Source: Longilinea sp035560795 (GTDB taxonomy: Bacteria; Chloroflexota; Anaerolineae; Anaerolineales; Anaerolineaceae). Taken from it: a stretch of 64,000 nucleotides of DNA. Below are positions 35,452 through 43,574 of the stretch, piece after piece. The stretch is taken from contig DATMYV010000022.1 of NCBI GenBank assembly GCA_035560795.1, forward strand, positions 47,323 to 111,322, read 5' to 3'. A program made the translations under genes and the position numbers. The notes under the pieces were generated by a model. That model saw only the letters and a list, made by a program, of their open reading frames with translations. It was not told the origin of the DNA and did no database searches. The stretch's first letter is position 1. Every line of letters begins with the position of its first letter.

Positions 35452-37281
35452 ATGAGTATAAGCCAGCATTCCAGCGTACTTAAAACCGAAAACGGGTTGC
35501 CATTCCGCGATCTGAATCACAATGGCAAACTCGATGTGTACGAAGATCCGCGCCAGCCGCTTGAAGCGCGGGTTGAGGATCTGCTGGGGCAATTGACGCT
35601 GGAAGAAAAAGCCGGCCTGTTGTTCATCAACGGTTCCGGCATCAATGAAGATGGTTCGATCGAGGAACAACCCGGCAACTACTGGTCGAGGATGAACGCC
35701 GCGAATCAAATCGCCGCTCTTAAAATGAACCACTTCAACCTTTGGGGAATTCCCGGGGCCCAGGTGGTGGCAGCCTGGCACAACCGGCTGCAGCGTTTTG
35801 CCGAAGGAACCCGGCTCGGCATCCCGGTGACCATTGCTTCCGATCCGCGCAACCATTTCACCCGCAACATCTTCTCGATGGCGGCCAATGAATTCTCGCA
35901 ATGGTGCGAGACCCTTGGATTTGGCGCGCTGGATGATGCCGGCCTTGTGCAGCAATTTGCCGAAATTGCCAGGCAGGAATATCTGGCGGTCGGCATCCGC
36001 GTGGCGCTCCATCCTCAAATCGACCTGGCCACCGAACCGCGCTGGCCGCGCATCAGCGGCACATTCGGCGAGGATGCGCATGTGGCAGCGCGGCTGGTGA
36101 AGGCGTACATTGCAGGCTTTCAAGGCAAAGCCCTCGGTAAACACAGCGTGGCCTGTATGACCAAGCATTTTCCCGGCGGCGGACCGCAATTCGAAGGGTT
36201 GGATCCGCATTTCGAGTTCCAGAGAGGCCAGATCTACCCGGGCAAGAACTTTTCCTACCACCTGATCCCGTTCGAGGCTGCCATCGAAGCCGGTACCGCG
36301 GCAATCATGCCCTACTACGGCGTACCCATGGACCAGACGGATGAAAACGTGGCCATGTCCTTCAACAAGGCCATCATCACCGGCTTGCTGCGCGAAAAGT
36401 ACCGCTTTGACGGTGTGGTCTGCACCGATTGGGGGCTGATCACGGATGTCCAATTACCGGATGCCGTCTGGCCGGCGCGCGCCTGGGGGGTCGAAGGTCT
36501 GAGCTGCCCCGACCGGGTGCTCAAGGCACTTGAGGCGGGCGTCGATCAGTTCGGCGGCGAAAGCTGCCCAGAATACGTGATCGAATTGGTGAAAACAGGA
36601 CGACTGTCTGAAGCGCGCATTGATCAATCCGTGCGGCGATTACTGCGCCTCAAGTTCCAGTTGGGTCTGTTCGATGATCCCTTTGTGGATGAGAGCTTGG
36701 TTCCGCAGGTACTGGGGAATCCGGTTTCTGTGGCGGCCGGCCTGGCTTCGCAGGAGCGCGCCATGACCCTGCTTAAAAATGACCAAGATGTTCTCCCACT
36801 GCAAGGGCGGCTGAAAATCTTTGTCAAGAATATCAACCCGGCCATCGCTGCCCACTTTGCCGAGGTGGTTGCAGCTCCTGAACAGGCCGATTTTGCCATT
36901 GTGCGGCTGGACACGCCCTGGGTGCCGGTCGATACCAAGAATACTTTTGCCCGCGGTTTTCATCACGGCGACCTGGATTTTAAGAGCCCGGTCAAGGAGG
37001 AAATCCTGGCCCTGCTAAAGGCTGTCCCGACCATCGTTGTGTTTTATCTGGACCGCCCGGCGGTGATTCCAGAAATCAGCAGCGCGGCCAGGGCAATCCT
37101 GGGCGAGTACGGCGCCGATGACACGGCTGTGTTAAATATCGTCTTTGGCAAGGCTCGTCCTGAAGGCAGACTGCCTTTTGAGTTGCCCAGTTCAATGGAG
37201 GCGGTACGCACTCAGAAACCAGATGTCCCACATGACTCGGAGAATCCGCTCTTTCCGTTTGGCTTTGGACTAACCTATTGA
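35452..37281 (+). CDS. GH3 beta-glucosidase-like enzyme, two-domain type without FnIII
   Basis: A 609-residue GH3 protein, clearly different from its neighbour. It begins LPFRDLNHNGKLDVYEDPRQ, a calcium-loop-like segment seen in some GH3 enzymes, then LEEKAGLLFING. The barrel has MTKHFPGGGPQFEG and the predicted nucleophile Asp326 in DGVVCTDWGLITD. The second domain carries ERAMTLLKNDQDVLPL. The protein stops right after FPFGFGLTY, where longer GH3 enzymes continue into FnIII. No signal peptide is present. It lies 26 bases after the first GH3 gene. The pair may divide substrates by chain length or linkage. Beta-glucosidase is the default reading; beta-xylosidase-type activity is possible. Confidence 0.87.
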   Translation: MSISQHSSVLKTENGLPFRDLNHNGKLDVYEDPRQPLEARVEDLLGQLTLEEKAGLLFINGSGINEDGSIEEQPGNYWSRMNAANQIAALKMNHFNLWGIPGAQVVAAWHNRLQRFAEGTRLGIPVTIASDPRNHFTRNIFSMAANEFSQWCETLGFGALDDAGLVQQFAEIARQEYLAVGIRVALHPQIDLATEPRWPRISGTFGEDAHVAARLVKAYIAGFQGKALGKHSVACMTKHFPGGGPQFEGLDPHFEFQRGQIYPGKNFSYHLIPFEAAIEAGTAAIMPYYGVPMDQTDENVAMSFNKAIITGLLREKYRFDGVVCTDWGLITDVQLPDAVWPARAWGVEGLSCPDRVLKALEAGVDQFGGESCPEYVIELVKTGRLSEARIDQSVRRLLRLKFQLGLFDDPFVDESLVPQVLGNPVSVAAGLASQERAMTLLKNDQDVLPLQGRLKIFVKNINPAIAAHFAEVVAAPEQADFAIVRLDTPWVPVDTKNTFARGFHHGDLDFKSPVKEEILALLKAVPTIVVFYLDRPAVIPEISSAARAILGEYGADDTAVLNIVFGKARPEGRLPFELPSSMEAVRTQKPDVPHDSENPLFPFGFGLTY

Positions 37282-37327
37282 AAAATCCGCGCAGGATTTG
37301 CCACACCGTAATAATTTGGAGGGCGCT

Positions 37328-38302
37328 GTGCCGCTGACTTTTGATCTTCCGCTCGAACAATTAAAGACCTACCAGGGATTCAACCCCCGCCCCGCGGATT
37401 TTGACTCCTATTGGGACAAAGCCGTTGCTGAAATGCACTCGATCGAACCGCGGGTCGAACGGATCCCTGCCGAATTCCAGGTGCCCGGCGTCATATGCGA
37501 TCATCTATACTTTACCGGCGTTGGTGGGGCGCGCGTCCACGCAAAATTTCTGCAACCCAATAAAACCACTGCCCCCTGTCCGGCCGTGTTGATGTTTCAT
37601 GGTTACGCCTGCGATTCCAATGACTGGTCCAGCAAATTAAACTTTGTCTCGCAGGGGTTCATTGTCGCCGCTCTCGACAGCCGCGGCCAGGGCGGATTAT
37701 CGGAAGATACCGGCGGGGTCATCGGGAATACGCTGCACGGCCACATCATCCGCGGGTTGGATGACGCCTTGGCTGGCCGGCCGGAGAAACTGCTGTTCCG
37801 CCAAAACTACCTGGATACAGCCCAACTGGCAAAGATCGTTATGGACATGCCGGAGGTGGATGAACAGCGTGTTTTTGCCACCGGCTGGAGCCAGGGCGGC
37901 GGTCTCACCGTGGCCTGTGCGGCCCTGGAACCCCGCCTCAAAAAGGCGGCCCCAGTCTATCCATTCTTGAGCGACTATAAACGCGTTTGGGAAATGGATC
38001 AGGCCAGGGATGCCTATGCGGAGCTAAGGGAATACTTCCGGCGATTTGATCCCCAGCACGCCCGCGAGGATGCCATTTTTGAGCAGCTTGGTTACATTGA
38101 CATCCAGAATCTGGCGTCCCGCATCCGCGCCGATGTCCTTTGGGGGACCGGCCTCATGGATACGATCTGCCCACCTTCCAGCCAGTTTGCAGCTTATAAC
38201 AAGGTGGTATCACCAAAAAGGATGGCCGTCTTCCCTGATTTTGGCCATGAGGAATTACCCGGATTGAACGACCAGATTTATCAATTCTTCCTGGCAAAAT
38301 AA
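37328..38302 (+). CDS. CE7-family acetyl esterase (acetyl xylan esterase / cephalosporin-C deacetylase type)
   Basis: A cytoplasmic alpha/beta hydrolase of 324 residues that should remove acetyl groups from imported oligosaccharides. I chose GTG at 37328, preceded by GGAGGG, because its product MPLTFDLPLEQLKTYQG matches the usual CE7 N-terminus; a TTG ten codons upstream is less likely. Catalytic residues are predicted as Ser188 in GWSQGGG, Asp278 in GLMDTICPP and His307 in FGHEEL. The RGQGG motif is also present (DSRGQGGLSED). The spacing agrees with Bacillus CAH. Because plant glucomannan is acetylated, its presence beside mannan enzymes supports that substrate, although xylo-oligosaccharides are another option. 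Confidence 0.92.
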   Translation: MPLTFDLPLEQLKTYQGFNPRPADFDSYWDKAVAEMHSIEPRVERIPAEFQVPGVICDHLYFTGVGGARVHAKFLQPNKTTAPCPAVLMFHGYACDSNDWSSKLNFVSQGFIVAALDSRGQGGLSEDTGGVIGNTLHGHIIRGLDDALAGRPEKLLFRQNYLDTAQLAKIVMDMPEVDEQRVFATGWSQGGGLTVACAALEPRLKKAAPVYPFLSDYKRVWEMDQARDAYAELREYFRRFDPQHAREDAIFEQLGYIDIQNLASRIRADVLWGTGLMDTICPPSSQFAAYNKVVSPKRMAVFPDFGHEELPGLNDQIYQFFLAK

Positions 38303-38429
38303 AAGCCCTTGCCTTTTTCTTTTCCAGATCGCGAATAGATTGCCAAGTGAAAAATCCATGCAGGGACACCCTCCATCCAGAAAAAGGTGGGAGTTCTGTC
38401 TGTCAAATAACGATATTAAAGGAGTCCAG

Positions 38430-41400
38430 ATGAACCCTATTCCCCACCCGATCTTCATAGGCGAAACGGAATTGCAACCGCAGTATCAGGCCGCGAGTGG
38501 AGAATATGCGCATCTGCTGGGCGAGACTTTCTATAAAATCAGCCATTTCGATTCTATTGACCCTTTTTTCATGAGCCTGGTCAGCAGTTCCAATCACTGG
38601 CTGTTCATCGCTTCCACTGGCGGGCTTTCTGCCGGGCGGATCGACGCGAATCATGCCCTCTTTCCGTACTATACCGTCGATAAACTCACAGAGAATCAGG
38701 AAAACACAGGAGCAAAGGCCATTTTCCTGGTCGAGCGCAATGGCAATAAATTCCTTTGGGAACCATTTTCCATCCGCCAGCAGGAAATTTATCCGGTTGA
38801 ACGCAACCTGTATAAAAATATTCCCGGCAATGTGCTCGTTTTTGAAGAGATCAATTACAAGCTGGGTTTGACCTATCGCTATGCCTGGCGCACAGGTGAT
38901 GCCTTTGGCTTTGTAAAAAGCAGCTGGTTGATCAATAACGCTGCCCTGCCCTGCCGGGTTGAAATCCTGGACGGCCTTCAGAACTTATTACCAGCCAATG
39001 CCACCGAACAAACCCAGAATACCATGAGCAACCTGCTGGATGCTTATAAGCGACACGAACTTGATGCCAGAATTGGGTTGGGCGTGTTTACGCTGAATTC
39101 AACTCTCACGGACCTGGCCGAGCCGAGCGAATCACTGTTATACACGCTGGCCTGGCAGATTGGTCTGCCGGCGGATGGATATTTGCTTTCAACCCGGCAG
39201 TTGGATGCTTTTCGCGCCGGAGCGAAGGTTCAAACAGAAACAGAAACCCGCGGTCAACGTGGAGCTTATTTTGTCCATGCCGTGGCGGAGTTGCCAGCCG
39301 GGCAGGAACAGGCCTGGCACATCGCTGCGGATGTCGATCAGGATGCAAACGCGCTGGTACATTTGCGCAGTCTGCTCCAGGACAGCCAGGTTAATCTGAC
39401 CGCGCTGCTCGAAAAGGACCTGGCAGAAAATACCGCCAATTTGCAAAAGATTGTCGCCAGCGCAGACGGCCTCCAGGTAAGCAACCGCGCCCTGCTTACA
39501 TCACATCATTTTGCCAATGTGATGTTCAACGAAATGCGCGGGGGTTATTTCCCCGATCAGTACCAGGTCAGCGCGAAAGATTTTCAGCAATACGTCAGCG
39601 TTCTCAACCATCCCTTGCTTGCCGGACAAGCCTCCTTCTTTGCGGACCTGCCGGAAAAGCTCTCCATCCAGGAGTTATGTTCCCGCGCCAAGGCAAGCTG
39701 CGCGCCGGATTTGATCCGCCTGGCAAATTCCTATTTGCCCCTGTCGTTCTCGCGGCGGCACGGTGATCCGAGCCGCCCGTGGAACCGGTTTTCGATCAAT
39801 ATCAAAAGGAAGGATGGTTCGCGGCAGCTGGATTATGAAGGCAACTGGCGGGATATCTTTCAGAATTGGGAAGCGCTGGCTTATTCCTACCCGGAATACT
39901 GCGAGAATATGATCTCCGCTTTTCTCAACGCAACCACTGCCGAAGGCTACAATCCCTACCGGATTACGCGCAAAGGTATCGATTGGGAAATTCCAGAACC
40001 TGGCAACCCGTGGGCCAACATTGGCTATTGGAGCGATCATCAGATCATCTATTTGCTCAAGTTGATGGAGATCAGCCGCAAGGTGCATCCCGGCCGCCTG
40101 GATGAAACCTTGAATCAGGCTTTGTCTAGCTATGCGAATGTACCCTACCGCCAGAAACCATACAACGAATTGCTGCGCGATCCCTTCAACACCATTTCGT
40201 TTGACAGGGAATTGGAAAAGAAGATAGAAGCGCGGGTGATGGAACAGGGCAATGATGGGAAACTGGTACAAACAGCCAATGGTCAGGTACTGTATGCAAC
40301 CCTGGCGGAAAAGCTGTTAACCCTGCTGCTGGCGAAATTCGTCAACTTCGTGCCGGATGGCGGCATCTGGATGAACACCCAACGCCCTGAGTGGAACGAT
40401 GCCAATAATGCCCTGGTTGGCAAAGGCCTTTCAGTAGTGACCCTGGCCTATCTGCGCCGTTTTATCGTCTTCGTCCGAGATCTTTTTAAGGAAAACGCGT
40501 ACGAATTCCTTCAGGTACATACAGAAGTCGGTGTTTTGTTTGAACAGATCGTGAAAATCCTGACCGATGCCATGCCAATTTTGGAGAAGAGCTTTGATGA
40601 CATCCAGCGGCGTAAGCTGATGGATGCGCTCGGAGGGGCAGGCAGCGATTACCGTTGGAATTATTATCAAAACAGCTTTTCCGGAAATATCGCGAACCTT
40701 GATCAAAAAAATGTGAATGTCTTCCTCGAAACGGCCTTGCAGTATGTCGACCGCAGCCTGCGCGCCAACCGTCGCGGGGACGGCCTGTACCATTCCTATA
40801 ATATCCTGCACCTCCACCCGGGCACTGCAACCGTCCGTCCTCTTTATGAGATGCTGGAAGGACAGGTGGCGATCCTTTCATCCGGCATGCTGGACGGCGC
40901 CGAGTCGCTGGCGCTGTTGAACAGCCTGCGTTCAGGTCCGCTTTACCGGGCCGACCAGCGCAGCTACATTCTCTATCCGGACCGCGGGTTGACCAGCGTT
41001 TTTGAGAAGAACACCCTTTCAGCGCAGCAGGTGAAGGAACTGGCACTGGTGAGTGAACTGGAAACAGCCGGCGATCAGAGCCTGTTGGCGCGCGATCAAA
41101 ATGGCGATTACCACTTTGCCGGGCATATACATAACCTCAAGGACGTCAGGCATGCCCTGGATGCCTTGCTGGCTCAGCCGCGCTTCTCAAAATCAGCAGC
41201 GCAGGAATCATCCCAAGTTGAAACGCTATTTGAACAGACCTTCCATCACGACCAGTTCACCGGCCGTTCGGGTACGTTCTTCGCCTATGAAGGCCTGGGC
41301 AGCATCTACTGGCACATGGTTTCCAAGCTGCTGCTGGCCGTTCAAGAAACGATTCTGCGCACGCAAGGCGAACCATCCACACCCGAACTGGTTGAGCGTT

Positions 41401-41888
41401 ATGCGGAGATCCGCGCCGGGCAGTGCTTCAACAAGAACCCGGCGGAATACGGTGCCTTTCCCGCGGACCCATACTCGCACACGCCTGCCGGTCAAGGCGC
41501 CAAACAACCGGGCATGTCCGGGATGGTCAAGGAAGAAATCCTGGCGCGCCAGGCTGAACTGGGATTTACCGTGCGTGGAGGCTGCATAGCCTTTGACTTC
41601 CTGCTGTTTGACCCCGGCGAATGGATGCAAACGCCAGCCAGCTATGCTTACCTGGATACTGCCGGCCAGCCGGAGCGAATTGAACTGCCGGCCGGATCGC
41701 TGGCCTATTCCATCTGCCAGGTGCCGGTGATCCTGCAGGCTTCGACCGCGACCGCTATCCAGGTTCACCTGAAGGATGGCAGCGTTCAAAAAATCCCTGG
41801 TTCCGTGCTGGATAATGCCTTGAGCAGGCATATTTTCGAGCGGTATGGCACCGTTCATCACCTGGTTGTGTCCGTTCCGAACCAGTGA
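38430..41888 (+). CDS. Giant GH94-like (cellobiose phosphorylase-type) protein of unknown specificity
   Basis: A cytoplasmic protein of about 1152 residues, longer than classic cellobiose phosphorylase (about 800). The N-terminal part (SNHWLFIASTGGLSAGRID; LFPYYTVDKL; KFLWEPFS; NVLVFEEINYKLGLTYRY) matches the beta-sandwich head of a large GH94-related group. The helical barrel part has NIGYWSDHQIIYLLKLMEIS and RPEWNDANNALVGKG; the latter resembles the catalytic Asp segment of GH94 enzymes. The start ATG at 38430 follows AAAGGAG; an ATG at 38340 lacks such a site. As last gene of the operon it likely phosphorolyses or trims a glucoside produced by the pathway. The specificity of this group is not known to me. 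Confidence 0.72.
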   Translation: MNPIPHPIFIGETELQPQYQAASGEYAHLLGETFYKISHFDSIDPFFMSLVSSSNHWLFIASTGGLSAGRIDANHALFPYYTVDKLTENQENTGAKAIFLVERNGNKFLWEPFSIRQQEIYPVERNLYKNIPGNVLVFEEINYKLGLTYRYAWRTGDAFGFVKSSWLINNAALPCRVEILDGLQNLLPANATEQTQNTMSNLLDAYKRHELDARIGLGVFTLNSTLTDLAEPSESLLYTLAWQIGLPADGYLLSTRQLDAFRAGAKVQTETETRGQRGAYFVHAVAELPAGQEQAWHIAADVDQDANALVHLRSLLQDSQVNLTALLEKDLAENTANLQKIVASADGLQVSNRALLTSHHFANVMFNEMRGGYFPDQYQVSAKDFQQYVSVLNHPLLAGQASFFADLPEKLSIQELCSRAKASCAPDLIRLANSYLPLSFSRRHGDPSRPWNRFSINIKRKDGSRQLDYEGNWRDIFQNWEALAYSYPEYCENMISAFLNATTAEGYNPYRITRKGIDWEIPEPGNPWANIGYWSDHQIIYLLKLMEISRKVHPGRLDETLNQALSSYANVPYRQKPYNELLRDPFNTISFDRELEKKIEARVMEQGNDGKLVQTANGQVLYATLAEKLLTLLLAKFVNFVPDGGIWMNTQRPEWNDANNALVGKGLSVVTLAYLRRFIVFVRDLFKENAYEFLQVHTEVGVLFEQIVKILTDAMPILEKSFDDIQRRKLMDALGGAGSDYRWNYYQNSFSGNIANLDQKNVNVFLETALQYVDRSLRANRRGDGLYHSYNILHLHPGTATVRPLYEMLEGQVAILSSGMLDGAESLALLNSLRSGPLYRADQRSYILYPDRGLTSVFEKNTLSAQQVKELALVSELETAGDQSLLARDQNGDYHFAGHIHNLKDVRHALDALLAQPRFSKSAAQESSQVETLFEQTFHHDQFTGRSGTFFAYEGLGSIYWHMVSKLLLAVQETILRTQGEPSTPELVERYAEIRAGQCFNKNPAEYGAFPADPYSHTPAGQGAKQPGMSGMVKEEILARQAELGFTVRGGCIAFDFLLFDPGEWMQTPASYAYLDTAGQPERIELPAGSLAYSICQVPVILQASTATAIQVHLKDGSVQKIPGSVLDNALSRHIFERYGTVHHLVVSVPNQ

Positions 41889-41976
41889 AAATCAACTCTT
41901 CGGTCAGCGACCAACCCACAGGGTTTGATGTCCATTTATTAATTGACTTTGGGGGGTTATACCTGGGTTGCCTGGA

Positions 41977-42774
41977 TCATCGGTCCTCGTAGTAAACGAC
42001 CATATTCTCCAACACCCCCCAGGAATTCAAAAAGGTTTCGGTTGGAACCTCGAACATCTTGCCGTTGGTTTTGTAGCGGATGCGATCCTCGCCATATCCG
42101 ATGATGGTTACGGTATGTTCATAGGCTGCCACCCGGACGATTTCACCGTCTTTGGCAGTATATTCAGCCGGGATTCCTCCGACCATGTTGCCAATCACCC
42201 AGGCAATCACGGGTTGGTCAGTTGCCAATTCATGTTTAAGTTGTTCAAGGGTGAAATGGGAGGCTGCTTTTGCCGCCAATCCATAATCCCGCAATAAATT
42301 AGCCACAGGTTCGGCGTATACGCCGTATGAATAGGGCGGCACCTGTCCCCAGGGATCGGTTACGTTCCCAACAAAGCCCTTATTTGGATTGTCAGAGGAG
42401 GGCAGCCCGGCAATAAAATCCGATTCGTAAATCTGCACCCCAAAATAATCGGCCCAATCCACTGCCGAGCGGGCTTCACAGCTAATTGAATAGGATTGCC
42501 GAAAGCTGGGTACGTCGGCGATGTAGTGACTTTCCGGCAGGGTGGTGGCTGTCTCTGTAGTCCCAAACGGGGCAAATGAGTTGCTGATCGGCGGCGTTGT
42601 ACTGAAGAGCCGTGTCGCCGTTGGGCTGGGTGTTGGCGTGGAGGTGCGCGCTATCTGGGTGGGAGGAATCAGGGTTGCCGCAGCTCGATCATCAGCAGAA
42701 GCCATCCCTGGCGAGCAGTTACTCAAGAAAACAGCCAGAAGAAGATATAAAACTAAGAGCGGTCGTTTTGGCAT
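41977..42774 (-). CDS. C39-like (PF13529-type) papain-fold peptidase lipoprotein
   Basis: About 265 residues from the ATG at 42774. A signal peptide ends at lipobox FLSNC (Cys20), followed by a Thr/Pro/Ser-rich tether (ARTSTPTPSPTATRL). The C-terminal domain is a C39_2-type cysteine-peptidase fold: probable nucleophile Cys99 in SYSISCEARSAV, His in YEHTVTIIGYG. Anchored to the outer face of the membrane, it may cleave peptides or bacteriocin-like substrates; some relatives are inactive. Upstream ATG (42780) and TTG (42810) are in frame. None has a Shine-Dalgarno, and a promoter lies so close that translation may be leaderless. It is convergent with the sugar operon. Confidence 0.75.
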   Translation of the reverse strand: MPKRPLLVLYLLLAVFLSNCSPGMASADDRAAATLIPPTQIARTSTPTPSPTATRLFSTTPPISNSFAPFGTTETATTLPESHYIADVPSFRQSYSISCEARSAVDWADYFGVQIYESDFIAGLPSSDNPNKGFVGNVTDPWGQVPPYSYGVYAEPVANLLRDYGLAAKAASHFTLEQLKHELATDQPVIAWVIGNMVGGIPAEYTAKDGEIVRVAAYEHTVTIIGYGEDRIRYKTNGKMFEVPTETFLNSWGVLENMVVYYEDR

Positions 42775-43128
42775 GGGCATGATTATACCCAGTACGGTTT
42801 GTGGGTTCAAATCCTGTCAAGCAGTTTTACAAATGCCGCTTTATAGCCCTGGTTTTAGGCAGCCTACCGCTGGAGGACAGGCTTGTTTCTTGTGCGTGAT
42901 TGATAACGGCCAAGTTGTGTGAACAGGTAATTGACAGGCGAAAAGATGAGTGTTGCCAGTTATCAAACCAGAAAGGGTTAGGGTATATTTGAAAGCGCTG
43001 ACCATAAATTCTTTTCCCGAGAATCTTAATAAGGATATGGGTAGGACCGCTTTCAAAGCAAGTGGTCAGTACCACAAATGTCCAGGCGGGATTAAAGATT
43101 ATGCGTCAACCAATTGATTCAATTTACC
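42775..43128. other. Intergenic stretch between two minus-strand transcription groups
   Basis: About 350 bases. It holds the promoter of the C39-like gene at its left end. A short minus-strand frame at 42827-43075 has no ribosome site or recognisable product and is probably not a gene. A tRNA T-arm-like heptamer and a catabolite-site-like palindrome occur here but were rejected. Confidence 0.4.
42782..42810 (-). promoter_or_regulatory. Promoter of the C39-like lipoprotein gene, possibly leaderless
   Basis: On the minus strand TTGAAC (42810-42805) and TATAAT (42787-42782) are separated by 17 bases. The expected start site, about seven bases downstream, falls at 42776-42774, on or next to the ATG at 42774. 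There is no Shine-Dalgarno, so a leaderless message is likely. Confidence 0.65.
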
Positions 43129-43452
43129 TCAGGGCTGCCGGTCTTGAATGGTCACATTGAAGGGTGCCTTCTCAAAGACCTTGATCATTTCCGGATCCAT
43201 GGGAATGACCACTTCCCTCACATCCTCAATACGGATGAATAGGGGAAGATCGGTTCCCGAATTGGTCTCAAAGCTCCACTGATCACGGGGCTTTCCGGCC
43301 TGGGCACCTTTCTCATAAAGTTCACCGGGATAAAACCATTCTTGAGTGAGAAAGGAGTGTCCTGCCTGGAATTCAAAAATTCTTCCCAACATGCCGGGTG
43401 ATGTCAACTGAACCTCACGCCCAATAATGACTCGAACTGGTTGTTTGCCCAT
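43129..43452 (-). CDS. Conserved-looking hypothetical protein, 107 residues
   Basis: Not recognised. It is a soluble, mixed-charge protein without signal peptide or membrane segment. The sequence contains SPGMLGRIFEFQAGHSFLTQ, then IRIEDVREVVIPMDPEMIKV, with several beta-type stretches. AGGAG lies at good spacing before the ATG (ttaggagaaaaatctATG), which supports a real gene. It is the last member of the group headed by dps1, 122 bases after the RNase gene. No function is proposed. Confidence 0.7.
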   Translation of the reverse strand: MGKQPVRVIIGREVQLTSPGMLGRIFEFQAGHSFLTQEWFYPGELYEKGAQAGKPRDQWSFETNSGTDLPLFIRIEDVREVVIPMDPEMIKVFEKAPFNVTIQDRQP

Positions 43453-43574
43453 AGATTTTTCTCCTAAATATTCATTCGGTGCATGTCTTTGTACTCAATC
43501 CTGATAACGCTCTGAATTGGCGAATTCTCGTCATAGCGACCATATACCTGAGTGCCAGAAATGAATCAACTCTG

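Noticed and set aside
42803..42820. tRNA T-arm-like sequence GGGTTCAAATCC
   Set aside because: No matching acceptor, D or anticodon arms can be drawn around it, the stem bases pair poorly, and the stretch overlaps the promoter of the C39-like gene.
42987..43001. Catabolite-site-like palindrome TGAAAGCGCTGACC
   Set aside because: It matches a cre-type site only partly, lies far from a sugar gene and away from any clear promoter; probably chance.
42827..43075. 82-codon minus-strand open frame
   Set aside because: No Shine-Dalgarno and no recognisable domain; overlaps another short frame.
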